Below, in pieces: positions 35,467 through 44,369 of a stretch of DNA of 64,000 bases. Location of the stretch: positions 218,548 to 282,547 of the forward strand of contig NZ_FOMI01000005.1 of the NCBI RefSeq assembly GCF_900112595.1, read 5' to 3'. The stretch's first letter is position 1, and the number at the start of each line of letters is the position of its first letter. The notes below the pieces were generated by a model that saw nothing but the letters and a program-made list of their open reading frames with translations, was not told the origin of the DNA and did no database searches. Origin of the DNA: Algibacter pectinivorans (lineage in GTDB: Bacteria; Bacteroidota; Bacteroidia; Flavobacteriales; Flavobacteriaceae). A program made the translations under genes and the position numbers.

Positions 35467-37194
35467 ATGCGCAAGCAAATTAAATATATATTAACCGTTG
35501 TTCTTTTTTTAAGTATCACTTTTGGGTTTGCTCAAAGAACTCAAAACGATACCATAAATACAGGTGTTATAGATGTTGTTAAACCCTATGTGCCAACAAT
35601 TTCAGATGCGTTTAAGGTAAAGGAAGTGCCGTCTCTAGACGATGAAACTACCCAAACAAAAAAGGATATTAAGTACAATATATTTTCGTTCCCTGTGGCC
35701 TCTACATTTACACCGGCAAAAGGTAAAGCGGCCGTTGTAGAAAAACGTGCACCAACAAAATTATACGACAACTATGCTACTTTGGGCGTAGGGAGTTATA
35801 CCACTATTTTGGGTGAGGTGTATTTAAATCAAGCACTAAGTCGTAACGAAAATATTGGCGGTTATGTAAGTCATCACTCCTCTGCCACAGGTATAGAGGA
35901 TGTGGAATTCGATAATAATTTTTCCGATTCAAAAATTAACATCAATTACTCAAGTCAGTTAAGAGATTTATCATGGAAAGCCGAGGCTGGTTTCCAACAT
36001 CAATTATACAATTGGTATGGTGTACCAGAATCGCATGTCGCTCAAGCCAAATCGGATAATTTGGATGGCAGCCATTCATTTTTTAATGCGCATTTTGGAG
36101 GCGATGTTACCTTTGAGAATACATACATCAACTCAGGAAGTGTCTTTTTTAGACGCTTTTCAGACAACCAAGGCTCTGGCGAAAATAGATTTACAGCCAA
36201 AGCAAAAGTAGATGTGCCCATACGAGATATCGAAATTTCAACCGATTTTAAAATAGACTACCTAGGTGGTGCTTTCGATACAAATTTTGATGGCACTAAC
36301 GCCATCGACTATGGTAATTTTCAAGTAGGTTTAACACCAACTTACCAATTAAAACAAGACGATTTAACCGTTAATATCGGGGTGTCTTTAAACTATTTAA
36401 ACGACAAAGCCTTTGGCGATAATAACCTTTACTTTTATCCAAATGTATCCGCAACTTATCGCGTAGTAAACGATGTTGTAATTGCTTATGCAGGTGTAAA
36501 GGGCGATTTAATTATTAATTCGTATTACGGTTTTGCAAACCAAAATCCATTTGTATCACCAACATTAGCAATCGCACCAACCGATCAGTTGTACAATGCA
36601 TACATTGGCTTAAAAGGGAAACTGTCTAGTAATATGAGCTATAATGTAAGCGGCCGTTATGTGTCCGATAGAAATAGGGCTTTGTATAGAAACAACGATA
36701 TCACAGCAACAAATCAAGAGTACACCTATGGTAACTCCTTTGGTGTTGTTTACGATAATATCGATACCTTTGGTGTAGCTGGCGAAATTAATGTCGATGT
36801 AAACCGTAATTTTAAATTAGGTTTAAAAGCCGAATACTTCTCTTATACAACCGATAACCAGGACGAAGCTTGGAATTTACCGGACATAAAAAGCTCCCTA
36901 TTTATCGATTATCAAATAGACGAAAATTGGTTCGCAGGAGCCAATCTGTATTACATCGGCGAGCGTAAGGACCAATATTTAGTAAACGATGGAATAACTA
37001 ATAGCACGCCTTTAACCGTAACTTTAGATAGTTTTTTCGATGCCAACGCACACGTAGGGTATCATATAAACGAGCAACTTTCGGTATTTGCAAAAGCCAA
37101 TAACATGGCAAATAACGCCTACCAAAAATGGCAAAATTTTCCGGTACAAAGCATTCAGTTTTTAGCAGGTGCAACATATAAGTTCGATTTTTAA
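35467..37194 (+). CDS. Outer-membrane beta-barrel protein, TonB-receptor-like
   Basis: 575 residues from ATG 35467. The open frame extends to 35407, but only this ATG gives a clean signal peptide (KQIKYILTVVLFL, cleaved after GFAQ). The mature part has many amphipathic beta strands (YATLGVGSYTTILGEVYLNQ, FFDANAHVGYHINEQLSVFA) and ends in aromatic YKFDF, as outer-membrane barrels do. No TonB box or plug is evident, so it is more a porin-like barrel than a complete receptor. It is probably co-transcribed with the TPR gene. Confidence 0.75.
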   Translation: MRKQIKYILTVVLFLSITFGFAQRTQNDTINTGVIDVVKPYVPTISDAFKVKEVPSLDDETTQTKKDIKYNIFSFPVASTFTPAKGKAAVVEKRAPTKLYDNYATLGVGSYTTILGEVYLNQALSRNENIGGYVSHHSSATGIEDVEFDNNFSDSKININYSSQLRDLSWKAEAGFQHQLYNWYGVPESHVAQAKSDNLDGSHSFFNAHFGGDVTFENTYINSGSVFFRRFSDNQGSGENRFTAKAKVDVPIRDIEISTDFKIDYLGGAFDTNFDGTNAIDYGNFQVGLTPTYQLKQDDLTVNIGVSLNYLNDKAFGDNNLYFYPNVSATYRVVNDVVIAYAGVKGDLIINSYYGFANQNPFVSPTLAIAPTDQLYNAYIGLKGKLSSNMSYNVSGRYVSDRNRALYRNNDITATNQEYTYGNSFGVVYDNIDTFGVAGEINVDVNRNFKLGLKAEYFSYTTDNQDEAWNLPDIKSSLFIDYQIDENWFAGANLYYIGERKDQYLVNDGITNSTPLTVTLDSFFDANAHVGYHINEQLSVFAKANNMANNAYQKWQNFPVQSIQFLAGATYKFDF

Positions 37195-37210
37195 ACAGGT
37201 CCTTTTTTTG

Positions 37211-37235
37211 TCATTCCCGCCAAGGCGGAAATCTC
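37211..37235 (+). repeat. Short hairpin repeat, copy 2
   Basis: TCATTCCCGCC-AA-GGCGGAAATCTC. One internal mismatch in the stem, arms otherwise complementary. Confidence 0.6.
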
Positions 37236-37264
37236 ATGAAACACTATAAGGTTATAATATTATT

Positions 37265-37447
37265 TGGGCGTTACCTGTTGCTCATTCCTATAAGGTTTTT
37301 AAAACCTTGCAGGATCGCAAAAGGTCAGGCTTTCCGTTGCAAGTCCTAGCACCTACTACGTCGGGCTGTGTGCTTTTATTCATGCGCTTTAATTCAAATT
37401 AATGAAATCATGAACATAAATGTTTCACTGCAATCCTTAACGCGGGC
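37265..37447 (+). repeat. Dispersed structured intergenic element, copy E
   Basis: Starts TTGGGCGTTACC and ends CAATCCTTAACGCGGGC. It shares with copy A the core GCAAGTCCTAGCACCTACTA followed by CGTCGGGCTGTG. It is the longest copy, at 183 nt, and holds an extra hairpin AAGGTTTT-N-AAAACCTT near its 5' end. Confidence 0.65.
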
Positions 37448-37507
37448 TTGCACCAAGGTCATTAAGCCCTAGCAATCTTATAGTAAAAACAGTAGCTAAA
37501 ATTTAAC

Positions 37508-37515
37508 TAGTTTTG
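37508..37515 (+). promoter_or_regulatory. -7 box TAGTTTTG
   Basis: A perfect TAnnTTTG match 24 nt before the proposed ATT start of the small secreted protein. Confidence 0.4.
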
Positions 37516-37539
37516 TAGTGTTATTAAAAACATCAGGTT

Positions 37540-37947
37540 ATTAAAAATTTAGTCCTCATAGCGTTGTTTCTATCCATAAATACATTCTCTCAAAATTTAG
37601 AATGCGGACAAAGTATAGATAGCGTTAAAAGTACATTAGCCGGCCAATGGAAATTAAAAGCACTTAATAGCAATAAAATCTATAGGTTTTGGTTTAAGCA
37701 AGACGCGGGTTTTGTAGAGGTTCTAGAAGAATTAAACTTACCACCAAAAGCAGAACACACAGAAATAGGACGATTAGTTAAAAACGATCAAGCTGCAGTA
37801 AACATAAAGCTAATAGAAGGTGTATTTTTTATAGAAATGGTTTATCCTTTCGGTACCATCACAGAACAAATATATAAGCTAAATAAAAATACCTTTGTTT
37901 ATGGTAAAGGCACAACAGCGCATTACTTTGTAAAAGATGTTAACTAA
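37540..37947 (+). CDS. Small secreted protein, unknown, apparent ATT start
   Basis: 135 residues. From ATT 37540 the protein begins with Lys-Asn then VLIALFLSINTFSQ, a normal signal peptide, and continues QNLECGQSIDSVKS. An in-frame TAA at 37525 bounds it, and there is no ATG in between. The next alternative, TTG 37564, would keep only a truncated hydrophobic stretch. The mature part is about 115 residues of beta-rich sequence (AGQWKLKALNSNKIYRFW) resembling a small lipocalin-like domain, but I cannot name a family. A -7 box lies 24 nt upstream. It overlaps the convergent methyltransferase gene by 4 nt. Confidence 0.6.
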   Translation: MKNLVLIALFLSINTFSQNLECGQSIDSVKSTLAGQWKLKALNSNKIYRFWFKQDAGFVEVLEELNLPPKAEHTEIGRLVKNDQAAVNIKLIEGVFFIEMVYPFGTITEQIYKLNKNTFVYGKGTTAHYFVKDVN

Positions 37948-38645
37948 GCCGTAATTTTAGCCAAATAATCAAAATGCTCGCCTTCTAATACCAATTCGCA
38001 TTTAAGATCTAGAGTGTCGCAAGCCAGTTTTAAGGTTTCAAAATCTAAATACAGCCATTTCATAGGGGCTTCTTCTTCGCCCCTATAACTCAAAAAATAA
38101 TCCAATTCGCCGTAGTAGCTCGAATTCATATCCATCCAATAGCCACCATCTTCGTCTTCGTACATGTATTTAATATCCGAAGAGTCAATTAAAATTTGTC
38201 CGTTAGTATTTAATAGACTTTTTAAATGCGCTAAGTATTTGGATACCTGAGTTAATTCTTGAAAAATTCCGGTGCCATTCATTAAAAGTAAAATGGTATC
38301 AAACGTGTTCTGTTCGTTTAAAAGCGGTAAAACTTCGGCATGTAAAACACCACGTTGTTTAGTCACTTCAATAGCACCTTTCGATACATCGATAGCTTTA
38401 ACCTCAAAACCTTTTTTCTGTAAATACAAACTATGAATTCCAGAACCACAACCTACATCTAAAACAGAACCTTTACAGAGTTTTAAAGCTTTTTGCTCTA
38501 ATGCAGGCATGTCTTTAAAGGCTCTAAATAAATAGGGAAGCGGCAGCACATCTTCATCCGAAATGTTGGTGGAAGTTATAATATCCTTAGTATAATTTCC
38601 GTTTTGGTAATCTAATAATGCACACCCGAAAAGGTCTTTCATCAA
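37944..38645 (-). CDS. Class I SAM-dependent methyltransferase
   Basis: 233 residues. The SAM motif I VLDVGCGSGIHSLYLQ is followed by VKAIDVSKGAIEVT (motif II) and a motif near FDTILLLMNGTGIFQ. It has the single Rossmann-like domain of class I enzymes. The substrate is unknown. The start could be either of the two ATGs at the N-terminus (38645 or 38642). It is divergent from the YkgJ-like gene, with a short hairpin repeat in the gap. Confidence 0.85.
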   Translation of the reverse strand: MMKDLFGCALLDYQNGNYTKDIITSTNISDEDVLPLPYLFRAFKDMPALEQKALKLCKGSVLDVGCGSGIHSLYLQKKGFEVKAIDVSKGAIEVTKQRGVLHAEVLPLLNEQNTFDTILLLMNGTGIFQELTQVSKYLAHLKSLLNTNGQILIDSSDIKYMYEDEDGGYWMDMNSSYYGELDYFLSYRGEEEAPMKWLYLDFETLKLACDTLDLKCELVLEGEHFDYLAKITA

Positions 38646-38657
38646 TATCGCTATTTT

Positions 38658-38682
38658 GTCATTCCCTCGAAGGAGGGAATCT
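38658..38682 (+). repeat. Short hairpin repeat, copy 3
   Basis: TCATTCCCTC-GAAG-GAGGGAATCTT. A degenerate further copy (TCATTTCCGCGAAAGCGAAA) lies at about 38712-38731. Confidence 0.65.
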
Positions 38683-38752
38683 TTTATTAATTTCTTTAAA
38701 TAAGGCTAATCTCATTTCATTTCCGCGAAAGCGAAATAATTATAAAAAACAC

Positions 38753-38760
38753 TATTTTTG
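38753..38760 (+). promoter_or_regulatory. -7 box TATTTTTG just before the YkgJ-like start codon
   Basis: A perfect TAnnTTTG match that ends only 4 nt before the ATG at 38765, so the transcript may be nearly or fully leaderless. Confidence 0.5.
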
Positions 38761-38764
38761 CGCC

Positions 38765-39259
38765 ATGCAAGACATTATTAATAATCTTCCAAAGCTGGCC
38801 AAAGATAAACATAACGAGAATAAAAAATTCTTTACCAAGTTAAAAAAGAAGGCGCCTAAAAATTTAGACTATATCATGCAAGATTTGCATGACGACGAAT
38901 TTACACGTACCGATTGTTTAGCCTGTGCAAACTGTTGTAAAACTACCGGTCCACTTTTTACAGATAAAGATGTAGATAGAATTGCTAAGCATTTTAAAAT
39001 GAAAACGCAGCAATTTATTAGTCAGTTTTTGCGTGTCGATGAGGATAATGATTATGTTTTGCATACGGTGCCTTGTACCTTTTTAGGCGCCGATAATTAC
39101 TGTTCTATTTACGATGTGCGCCCTAAGGCATGCCGAGAATTTCCACACACCGATAGAAAAAAGTTTCAGCAAATATCTAACCTTACTTTAAAGAATGTGG
39201 CCATTTGTCCTGCCGCTTTTAATATAGTAGAAGAAATGAAAAAGCGTATTAAAATTTAA
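38765..39259 (+). CDS. YkgJ-family cysteine-cluster protein
   Basis: 164 residues from ATG 38765. The frame stays open upstream to 38618, but that part translates repeat sequence, so the internal ATG (MQDIINNLPKLAKDKH) is used. Cysteines are arranged as CLACANCCKTTG, VPCTFLG, YCSIYDVRPKACREFP and ICPAA, the metal-chelating pattern of the YkgJ (Fe/Zn-binding) family, whose role is unclear. A -7 box lies directly in front of the start. Confidence 0.85.
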   Translation: MQDIINNLPKLAKDKHNENKKFFTKLKKKAPKNLDYIMQDLHDDEFTRTDCLACANCCKTTGPLFTDKDVDRIAKHFKMKTQQFISQFLRVDEDNDYVLHTVPCTFLGADNYCSIYDVRPKACREFPHTDRKKFQQISNLTLKNVAICPAAFNIVEEMKKRIKI

Positions 39260-39416
39260 CTTCAATAAATAGGCTTACTTTATTACGATGTTTTGAAGCT
39301 TTGTTTAACTGTTTGACTTTAAGTTTTATAGTTGTTGTTTTTTAAATAGTTGCTTTCTATATTATAAAATTATACTATCTTTCCTACTTTTAAGTTGGTG
39401 TTTTAAAATGTATTTA

Positions 39417-40250
39417 ATGAAAAAAACAGTCGTAGTATTCATTGTTCTAATTTTTACTCAAACAATTAAAGCAGATAACTGGATAAGCTCTTTTGAAGAT
39501 GGTCAAAAGCTAGCATTAGCTACAAATAAATTAATGTTAGTCGATTTTTGGGCGTCTTGGTGCGGGCCGTGTAGAGATATGGATTCTGAATCTTGGGATA
39601 GGGATGAGGTAAAATTATTAATGAAAAATTTCGTCCCTGTTAAAATTAATATAGACCTAAATAAGGAACTTGCTCTAAAATATGAAGTAAAAGGCATACC
39701 GTTTATTTTTATTATGGATGGGAATGGTGAAGTCATTTATAAACAAATGAGTTATAAGACAAAAAGTGAAGTTATAACCATGCTAAATAAATACAGGTTA
39801 GATATGTCCTACCTAGCTCCTTTTTTAACTAGTTTTTACAAGAAGAAAAGTTTTTCATCTTCCTTTAGGCTGGGATTGAAATATAATGATTTTTCGCTTT
39901 TTTTAGATGAAGATATAAGAAGAGATGTATTGTTACTCTCTAACCAGTACTTTGATATTTCCAAGAAGCTTTTAAAGAAAAGTAATTTAAATAATAAAAA
40001 AGACTTTTTACAACAAATAGCGCTTTATAAGGTGAAAGAACGTTTAATTTTGAATAAATTTAATAAAGCAAAAAAACTTTTATCTAAATTTAAAGAGGAG
40101 GATATTGCAAATATAAATAGAAGTTTCTACTACAGGTTAAATTATATTTCAAGTAAAAAGGCAGAGGACTCTAGTAACGAAAACCTATGGTTAAAAAAGT
40201 TAAGTGAAACAGATATGATAAAAGTTGAGGTTTTTTTTAAGTATATTTAG
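39417..40250 (+). CDS. Exported thioredoxin-like protein
   Basis: 277 residues from ATG 39417, chosen because MKKTVVVFIVLIF then gives a clean signal peptide ending near KADNW; an upstream ATG at 39408 adds three residues. The thioredoxin fold contains DFWASWCGPCRDMDSESW with a WCGPC active site, and GIPFIFIMDGNGEVI supplies the cis-Pro. The C-terminal 130 residues are Lys-rich and helical with no recognised motif. It is probably a periplasmic thiol reductase. Its end overlaps the possible extended start of the next gene. Confidence 0.85.
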   Translation: MKKTVVVFIVLIFTQTIKADNWISSFEDGQKLALATNKLMLVDFWASWCGPCRDMDSESWDRDEVKLLMKNFVPVKINIDLNKELALKYEVKGIPFIFIMDGNGEVIYKQMSYKTKSEVITMLNKYRLDMSYLAPFLTSFYKKKSFSSSFRLGLKYNDFSLFLDEDIRRDVLLLSNQYFDISKKLLKKSNLNNKKDFLQQIALYKVKERLILNKFNKAKKLLSKFKEEDIANINRSFYYRLNYISSKKAEDSSNENLWLKKLSETDMIKVEVFFKYI

Positions 40251-40266
40251 AAAAAAAACTAAACAC

Positions 40267-41097
40267 TTGGAAACTATTTTAAACTATTTCGAAACCATTC
40301 CAACCCACCACAGAGCATTAATTATTATTGGAGGTTTAACTCTTTTTTGGATTTTAGAAGGTATTATTCCTTTAATAGGATTTAAATATAAAAAATGGAA
40401 ACATGCTGTTCCTAATATATTTTTCACCTTAACTACCATTCTTGTTAATTTACCTTTAGCTTTTTTGTTTTTAAAATCGTCAGACTGGGTTATGGCTAAT
40501 AATTTTGGTATTCTAAATTGGTTGCCAGAAATGCCTGTTTGGTTATATGGTATTCTTGGAGTGTTTTTAATAGATTGCATTGGTGCCTACTTACCCCATT
40601 TAATCGAGCACAAAGTAAAACCCCTTTGGATGGTCCATTTGGTGCATCATTCAGACCATAATGTAGATACAACAACAGCCAATAGGCACCATCCTCTAGA
40701 GAGTGTTATTCGGTATGTTTTTACACTAGCCGGAATTTTTTTAGTGGGTACACCAATTGGTTTGGTGTTGTTATACCAATCGCTATCGGTAGTGGCAACA
40801 CAGTTTAATCATGCTAATATTCAATTGCCCAAAAAAGTAGATAAATTACTTAGTTACGTTATTGTTTCTCCAGATATGCATAAAGTGCATCATCATTATA
40901 AAATGCCTTATACAGATTCTAACTACGGTAATATTTTTTCGGTTTGGGATAGACTCTTTGGTACCTATAAAGAGTTAGATACCGATAAGATTATTTATGG
41001 TGTAGATGTGTTTCCAAACGAAAAACAAAATGGAAGTATTCCCCATTTATTAAAACAACCCTTTTTAAAATATCAAAAGTCAGAGGAAGTAGAATAG
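40267..41097 (+). CDS. Sterol desaturase/fatty acid hydroxylase family protein, TTG start
   Basis: 276 residues from TTG 40267 (Leu-Glu-Thr-Ile-Leu), which gives a compact N-terminus before the first membrane helix. An earlier in-frame TTG at 40225 lies inside the preceding gene. The di-iron histidine motifs are HLIEHK, HLVHHSDHNVD, NRHHP and HKVHHHY. Four or so membrane segments surround them. It should hydroxylate or desaturate a lipid; the substrate is unknown. It begins 16 bp after the thioredoxin-like gene. Confidence 0.85.
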   Translation: METILNYFETIPTHHRALIIIGGLTLFWILEGIIPLIGFKYKKWKHAVPNIFFTLTTILVNLPLAFLFLKSSDWVMANNFGILNWLPEMPVWLYGILGVFLIDCIGAYLPHLIEHKVKPLWMVHLVHHSDHNVDTTTANRHHPLESVIRYVFTLAGIFLVGTPIGLVLLYQSLSVVATQFNHANIQLPKKVDKLLSYVIVSPDMHKVHHHYKMPYTDSNYGNIFSVWDRLFGTYKELDTDKIIYGVDVFPNEKQNGSIPHLLKQPFLKYQKSEEVE

Positions 41098-41107
41098 CAA
41101 GATTTAA

Positions 41108-41503
41108 TTAGTCGTTCTCAATATCACTAATATGTTCTTCCCAGGCTTTTGCCGAAATTTGAATTTCTACAATTAAAAGGGAAAGCGAAGCTATAAGTAA
41201 TAATAACGCTAAGCCAAATATCCAAACAGCAATGGTGTTTTGTTGTATGTAAATTAAAAACATAGTTAATACGCAAAACAGTAAACTGGTAATACCTAAA
41301 ATTTGCATATATCGAGTAAGGTATAGTCTGTGTTTAATATTCCTAATTTGTTTGTAAAAACGCTTATCATGATTTTTTTGATACTTATCATACAAATCTC
41401 TTATAGCTGCGGTGTAGGCAATAAACCTATTGGTATAGGCTAACATAATTAAGGAAATTGCCGAAAATAAAAGAGCAGGTGTAGTAAGCGTTAATTGTTC
41501 CAT
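41108..41503 (-). CDS. DUF2721 family membrane protein
   Basis: 131 residues with three membrane segments: LTTPALLFSAISLIMLAYTN at the start, two more around 67-115, and a charged middle loop (YQKNHDKRFYKQIRNIKHR). The arrangement fits the DUF2721 family of unknown function. It is convergent with the hydroxylase gene (10-bp gap) and divergent from the DUF2851 gene. Confidence 0.7.
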   Translation of the reverse strand: MEQLTLTTPALLFSAISLIMLAYTNRFIAYTAAIRDLYDKYQKNHDKRFYKQIRNIKHRLYLTRYMQILGITSLLFCVLTMFLIYIQQNTIAVWIFGLALLLLIASLSLLIVEIQISAKAWEEHISDIEND

Positions 41504-41585
41504 GGCGTATCAACTTTTAATTATGCTAAATTATAAATAACCAATTTGAATTTGGTATATTTAAATCGGTATTTTATCTTTAAGT

Positions 41586-42857
41586 ATGCGAGAAGACTTC
41601 CTACACTACATTTGGAAATATAAAAAATTTCAAATTAATAATCTAAAAACTACGGCAGGAGAGCCTGTTGTAGTAACTTCGGTAGGGCAGCATAATTATA
41701 ATTCGGGCTCAGATTTTTTTAATGCTAAACTTAAAATAGGAGAGCAACTCTGGGCTGGTAATGTGGAGATTCACATAAACGCATCAGATTGGTTTTTACA
41801 TAATCATGAACAAGATCCGGCTTACGATAATGTTATTCTGCATGTGGTTTGGGAAGATGATACCGAAGTATTCCGCAAAAACAGCACACCAATTCCAACA
41901 CTCGTTTTAAAAAATGTTGTAGACGAAGCTTTATTAACTAATTACCAAAGGCTTTTTGCTAAAGAAAATAAATGGATAAATTGCGAGGGAAGTTTTGCAG
42001 CTACTGATGCTTTTGTATTAACCAATTGGTTGGAACGTTTGTATTTTGAGCGTTTAGAACGAAAATCTGAAACCATAGAATCGCTTCTGCAGGCATCAAA
42101 TAACGATTGGGAGGCCGTACTATTTAAAATGCTAACTAAAAATTTTGGGTTGAAAGTTAATGGTGATTCCTTTTTTAGTTTAGCCCAATCCATAGATTTC
42201 TCGATTGTTAGAAAAACACAATCTAACCTTCAGGCATTAGAAGCTTTGTTATTTGGACAAGCAGGATTGTTAAACCAAGATGTTGAAAACGCATACTACT
42301 CTGCGCTAGAAAAAGAGTATCAGTTTTTAAAAGTGAAATTTAAACTAAGTAATTCTAATGTGTTACCTATACAGTTTTTTAGATTACGCCCACCTAACTT
42401 TCCCACTATAAGACTATCACAATTGGCTAATTTGTATGCAACACATCAAAATTTGTTTTCGAAACTTATCGAAGGAAACACATTAGAGGACTTTTACAAT
42501 CTTTTTAAAGTATCTACCTCAGAGTTTTGGAAAACCCATTATACCTTTCAAAAGGAATCTAAAGCATCAACCAAAATGCTTTCAAAGTCCTTTATAGACT
42601 TATTGCTTATAAATACCATTCTACCTATTAAATTTAGTTACGCTAAACAAAAAGGGCAGGAAATAGATGCCGAAATTTTAGAAATAGCATCGCTATTGGC
42701 TTCAGAAAAAAATAGCATAGTAAATGCGTTTAATAGTTTAAAAAAAGTGTCTAAAACTTCTATAGATTCTCAAGCCTTAATTCAATTAAAAACGGCGTAT
42801 TGCGATAAGCATAAATGTTTACAATGTGCCATTGGAAATGCACTTATTAATACCTAA
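41586..42857 (+). CDS. DUF2851 family protein
   Basis: A 423-residue soluble protein. The N-terminal half holds GEPVVVTSVGQHNYNSGSDF and GNVEIHINASDWFLHNH, the conserved signature of DUF2851, a Bacteroidota family without a known function whose motif resembles a nuclease-like fold. The C-terminus ends with a Cys pair (CDKHKCLQC). It is a single gene with a near-consensus -7 box (TATCTTTA) just before the start codon. Confidence 0.8.
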   Translation: MREDFLHYIWKYKKFQINNLKTTAGEPVVVTSVGQHNYNSGSDFFNAKLKIGEQLWAGNVEIHINASDWFLHNHEQDPAYDNVILHVVWEDDTEVFRKNSTPIPTLVLKNVVDEALLTNYQRLFAKENKWINCEGSFAATDAFVLTNWLERLYFERLERKSETIESLLQASNNDWEAVLFKMLTKNFGLKVNGDSFFSLAQSIDFSIVRKTQSNLQALEALLFGQAGLLNQDVENAYYSALEKEYQFLKVKFKLSNSNVLPIQFFRLRPPNFPTIRLSQLANLYATHQNLFSKLIEGNTLEDFYNLFKVSTSEFWKTHYTFQKESKASTKMLSKSFIDLLLINTILPIKFSYAKQKGQEIDAEILEIASLLASEKNSIVNAFNSLKKVSKTSIDSQALIQLKTAYCDKHKCLQCAIGNALINT

Positions 42858-43019
42858 ATTGAAATGTTGTTTTTAGGAATATAAAAAAAACGACCCCTTC
42901 ATTTTTAAGCGAATTACTAAAATGGCCCCATAAAACTTAAGATCCCGATTTTAACGCTAAAACTAGAACAATTACCGGTATAAACTTTTAAACTAAAAAA
43001 GTTAGTATTAAATTGCAGC

Positions 43020-43247
43020 ATGAACAGTATATATAAACCATTATTGTTTTTTCAGAAACATGGCTATTACGTTTGCCAACGTATTGCCGACCGTTTTGGT
43101 ATTCGCGCAAAAGTGGTAAGAACATCATTTATGTATATAACCTTTGTAACCGTAGGGTTTGGTTTTGCCTTATATATGTTTTTAGCCTTTTGGATGCGTA
43201 TTAAGGATTTAATCTATACTAAACGTTCATCGGTGTTTGATTTATGA
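43020..43247 (+). CDS. PspC-domain membrane protein
   Basis: 75 residues with one long hydrophobic stretch (SFMYITFVTVGFGFALYMFL) preceded by a soluble YVCQRIADRFGIRAKVVR segment, the PspC-like layout. The family is tied to envelope stress in other bacteria. Its stop overlaps the start of the potassium channel gene by 4 nt (ATGA), so the two are translationally coupled. Confidence 0.7.
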   Translation: MNSIYKPLLFFQKHGYYVCQRIADRFGIRAKVVRTSFMYITFVTVGFGFALYMFLAFWMRIKDLIYTKRSSVFDL

Positions 43248-44263
43248 ATCCACTAATTAAGTTTTTTAGAACAAAAATTTATACAGCCGTTTTTCTACTG
43301 GTTGTTATTATGCTTATTGGTGTTTTTGGTTACGTCATGATCTCGGGCTATTCGCTAGTTGATGCGCTTTACATGACCGTTATTACTATGACAACCGTAG
43401 GGTTTGGCGAGGTGGTTCCTTTGGATAATCAATCAAAGATTTTTACAATATTCTTAATTTTGGCTAGTGTTGTTATAGTGGGTTATGCCTTGTCTGTAAT
43501 TACAGAATATATTTTAAGTAAAAACGACGTGGAAGAATTAAAACACAAAAAAATGCAAAAAAAAATAGATGCTTTTAATAACCACATTGTTATATGTGGT
43601 TACGGTAGGAACGGAAAGCAAGCAGCGGTAAAACTTAAGGCTTATAATAAAGAGTTCGTTGTTGTTGAGAAAAATAAAGAGCTAGAAGAGCGCTTGCAGC
43701 TAGACAGCGTACCATACGTAATTGGAAATGCTAATGAAGATGAAGTACTTATTACAGCAGGTGTTAACAGAGCTTCGTGTTTTATATCTGCACTTCCAAA
43801 CGACGCAGATAATTTATTTGTTGTGCTTTCGGCAAGACAGTTAAATAGTGACATTAACATTATAAGTCGAGCATCAAACGAATCATCTTACGAAAAGCTA
43901 AAATTTGCTGGAGCCAATAACGTTATATTACCAGATAAAATAGGTGGCGACCATATGGCGTCTTTAGTAGTAGTTCCTGGCTTAATGGAATTTATAGATA
44001 ACCTATCTATTGTAGGAAAGTCAGGTATTAATATAGAGGAAATTGCTGTAGAGAAGTTTTATGATTCTACTAAGCCTAAAACAATAAAAGATCTAGATCT
44101 TAGAAGAAAAACAGGCTGCACCGTTATTGGGTATAAAGATGAGAATGGTGAATATGTAGTTAATCCTGAGGCAGGTATAGAGTTGGCTAAAAACTCTAAA
44201 GTTATTGTTTTAGGACGACCAGAACAAATTGAAGCGCTTAATACTGAGTACGATATCGATTAG
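43244..44263 (+). CDS. Potassium channel with RCK (TrkA-N) domain
   Basis: 339 residues. Two membrane helices flank a pore loop with selectivity filter TTVGFGE (about residues 50-56). A cytoplasmic RCK domain follows with IVICGYGRNGKQAAVKLK as the NAD(H)-binding motif and a TrkA-C-like tail. It is an ion channel of the MthK/Kch type in the inner membrane. It overlaps the PspC gene by ATGA. Ligand gating by nucleotide or Ca2+ is inferred from the family. Confidence 0.9.
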   Translation: MNPLIKFFRTKIYTAVFLLVVIMLIGVFGYVMISGYSLVDALYMTVITMTTVGFGEVVPLDNQSKIFTIFLILASVVIVGYALSVITEYILSKNDVEELKHKKMQKKIDAFNNHIVICGYGRNGKQAAVKLKAYNKEFVVVEKNKELEERLQLDSVPYVIGNANEDEVLITAGVNRASCFISALPNDADNLFVVLSARQLNSDINIISRASNESSYEKLKFAGANNVILPDKIGGDHMASLVVVPGLMEFIDNLSIVGKSGINIEEIAVEKFYDSTKPKTIKDLDLRRKTGCTVIGYKDENGEYVVNPEAGIELAKNSKVIVLGRPEQIEALNTEYDID

Positions 44264-44271
44264 TATATTTG
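44264..44271 (+). promoter_or_regulatory. -7 box TATATTTG
   Basis: A perfect TAnnTTTG match that begins directly after the channel stop codon. It could serve the AGCS symporter gene about 100 bp downstream. Confidence 0.4.
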
Positions 44272-44369
44272 CTTTTTTAACAGCCTTTGTTTTAAAAAAT
44301 CATTTTTTTTTAGCATCTTGCTTAACTTTAGTAAGAATCTTTCAATGAAAATTAATTAACAACAACCTT

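Larger units (their letters stand above)
37195..37539. other. 345-bp intergenic region made largely of repeats
   Basis: It holds the short hairpin repeat copy 2 (37211-37235), copy E of the dispersed structured element (37265-37447) and a -7 box at 37508-37515. No gene is seen. Confidence 0.65.

Noticed and set aside
38618..38764. 49-codon N-terminal extension of the YkgJ-like protein
   Set aside because: It translates the short hairpin repeat; a -7 box lies directly before ATG 38765.
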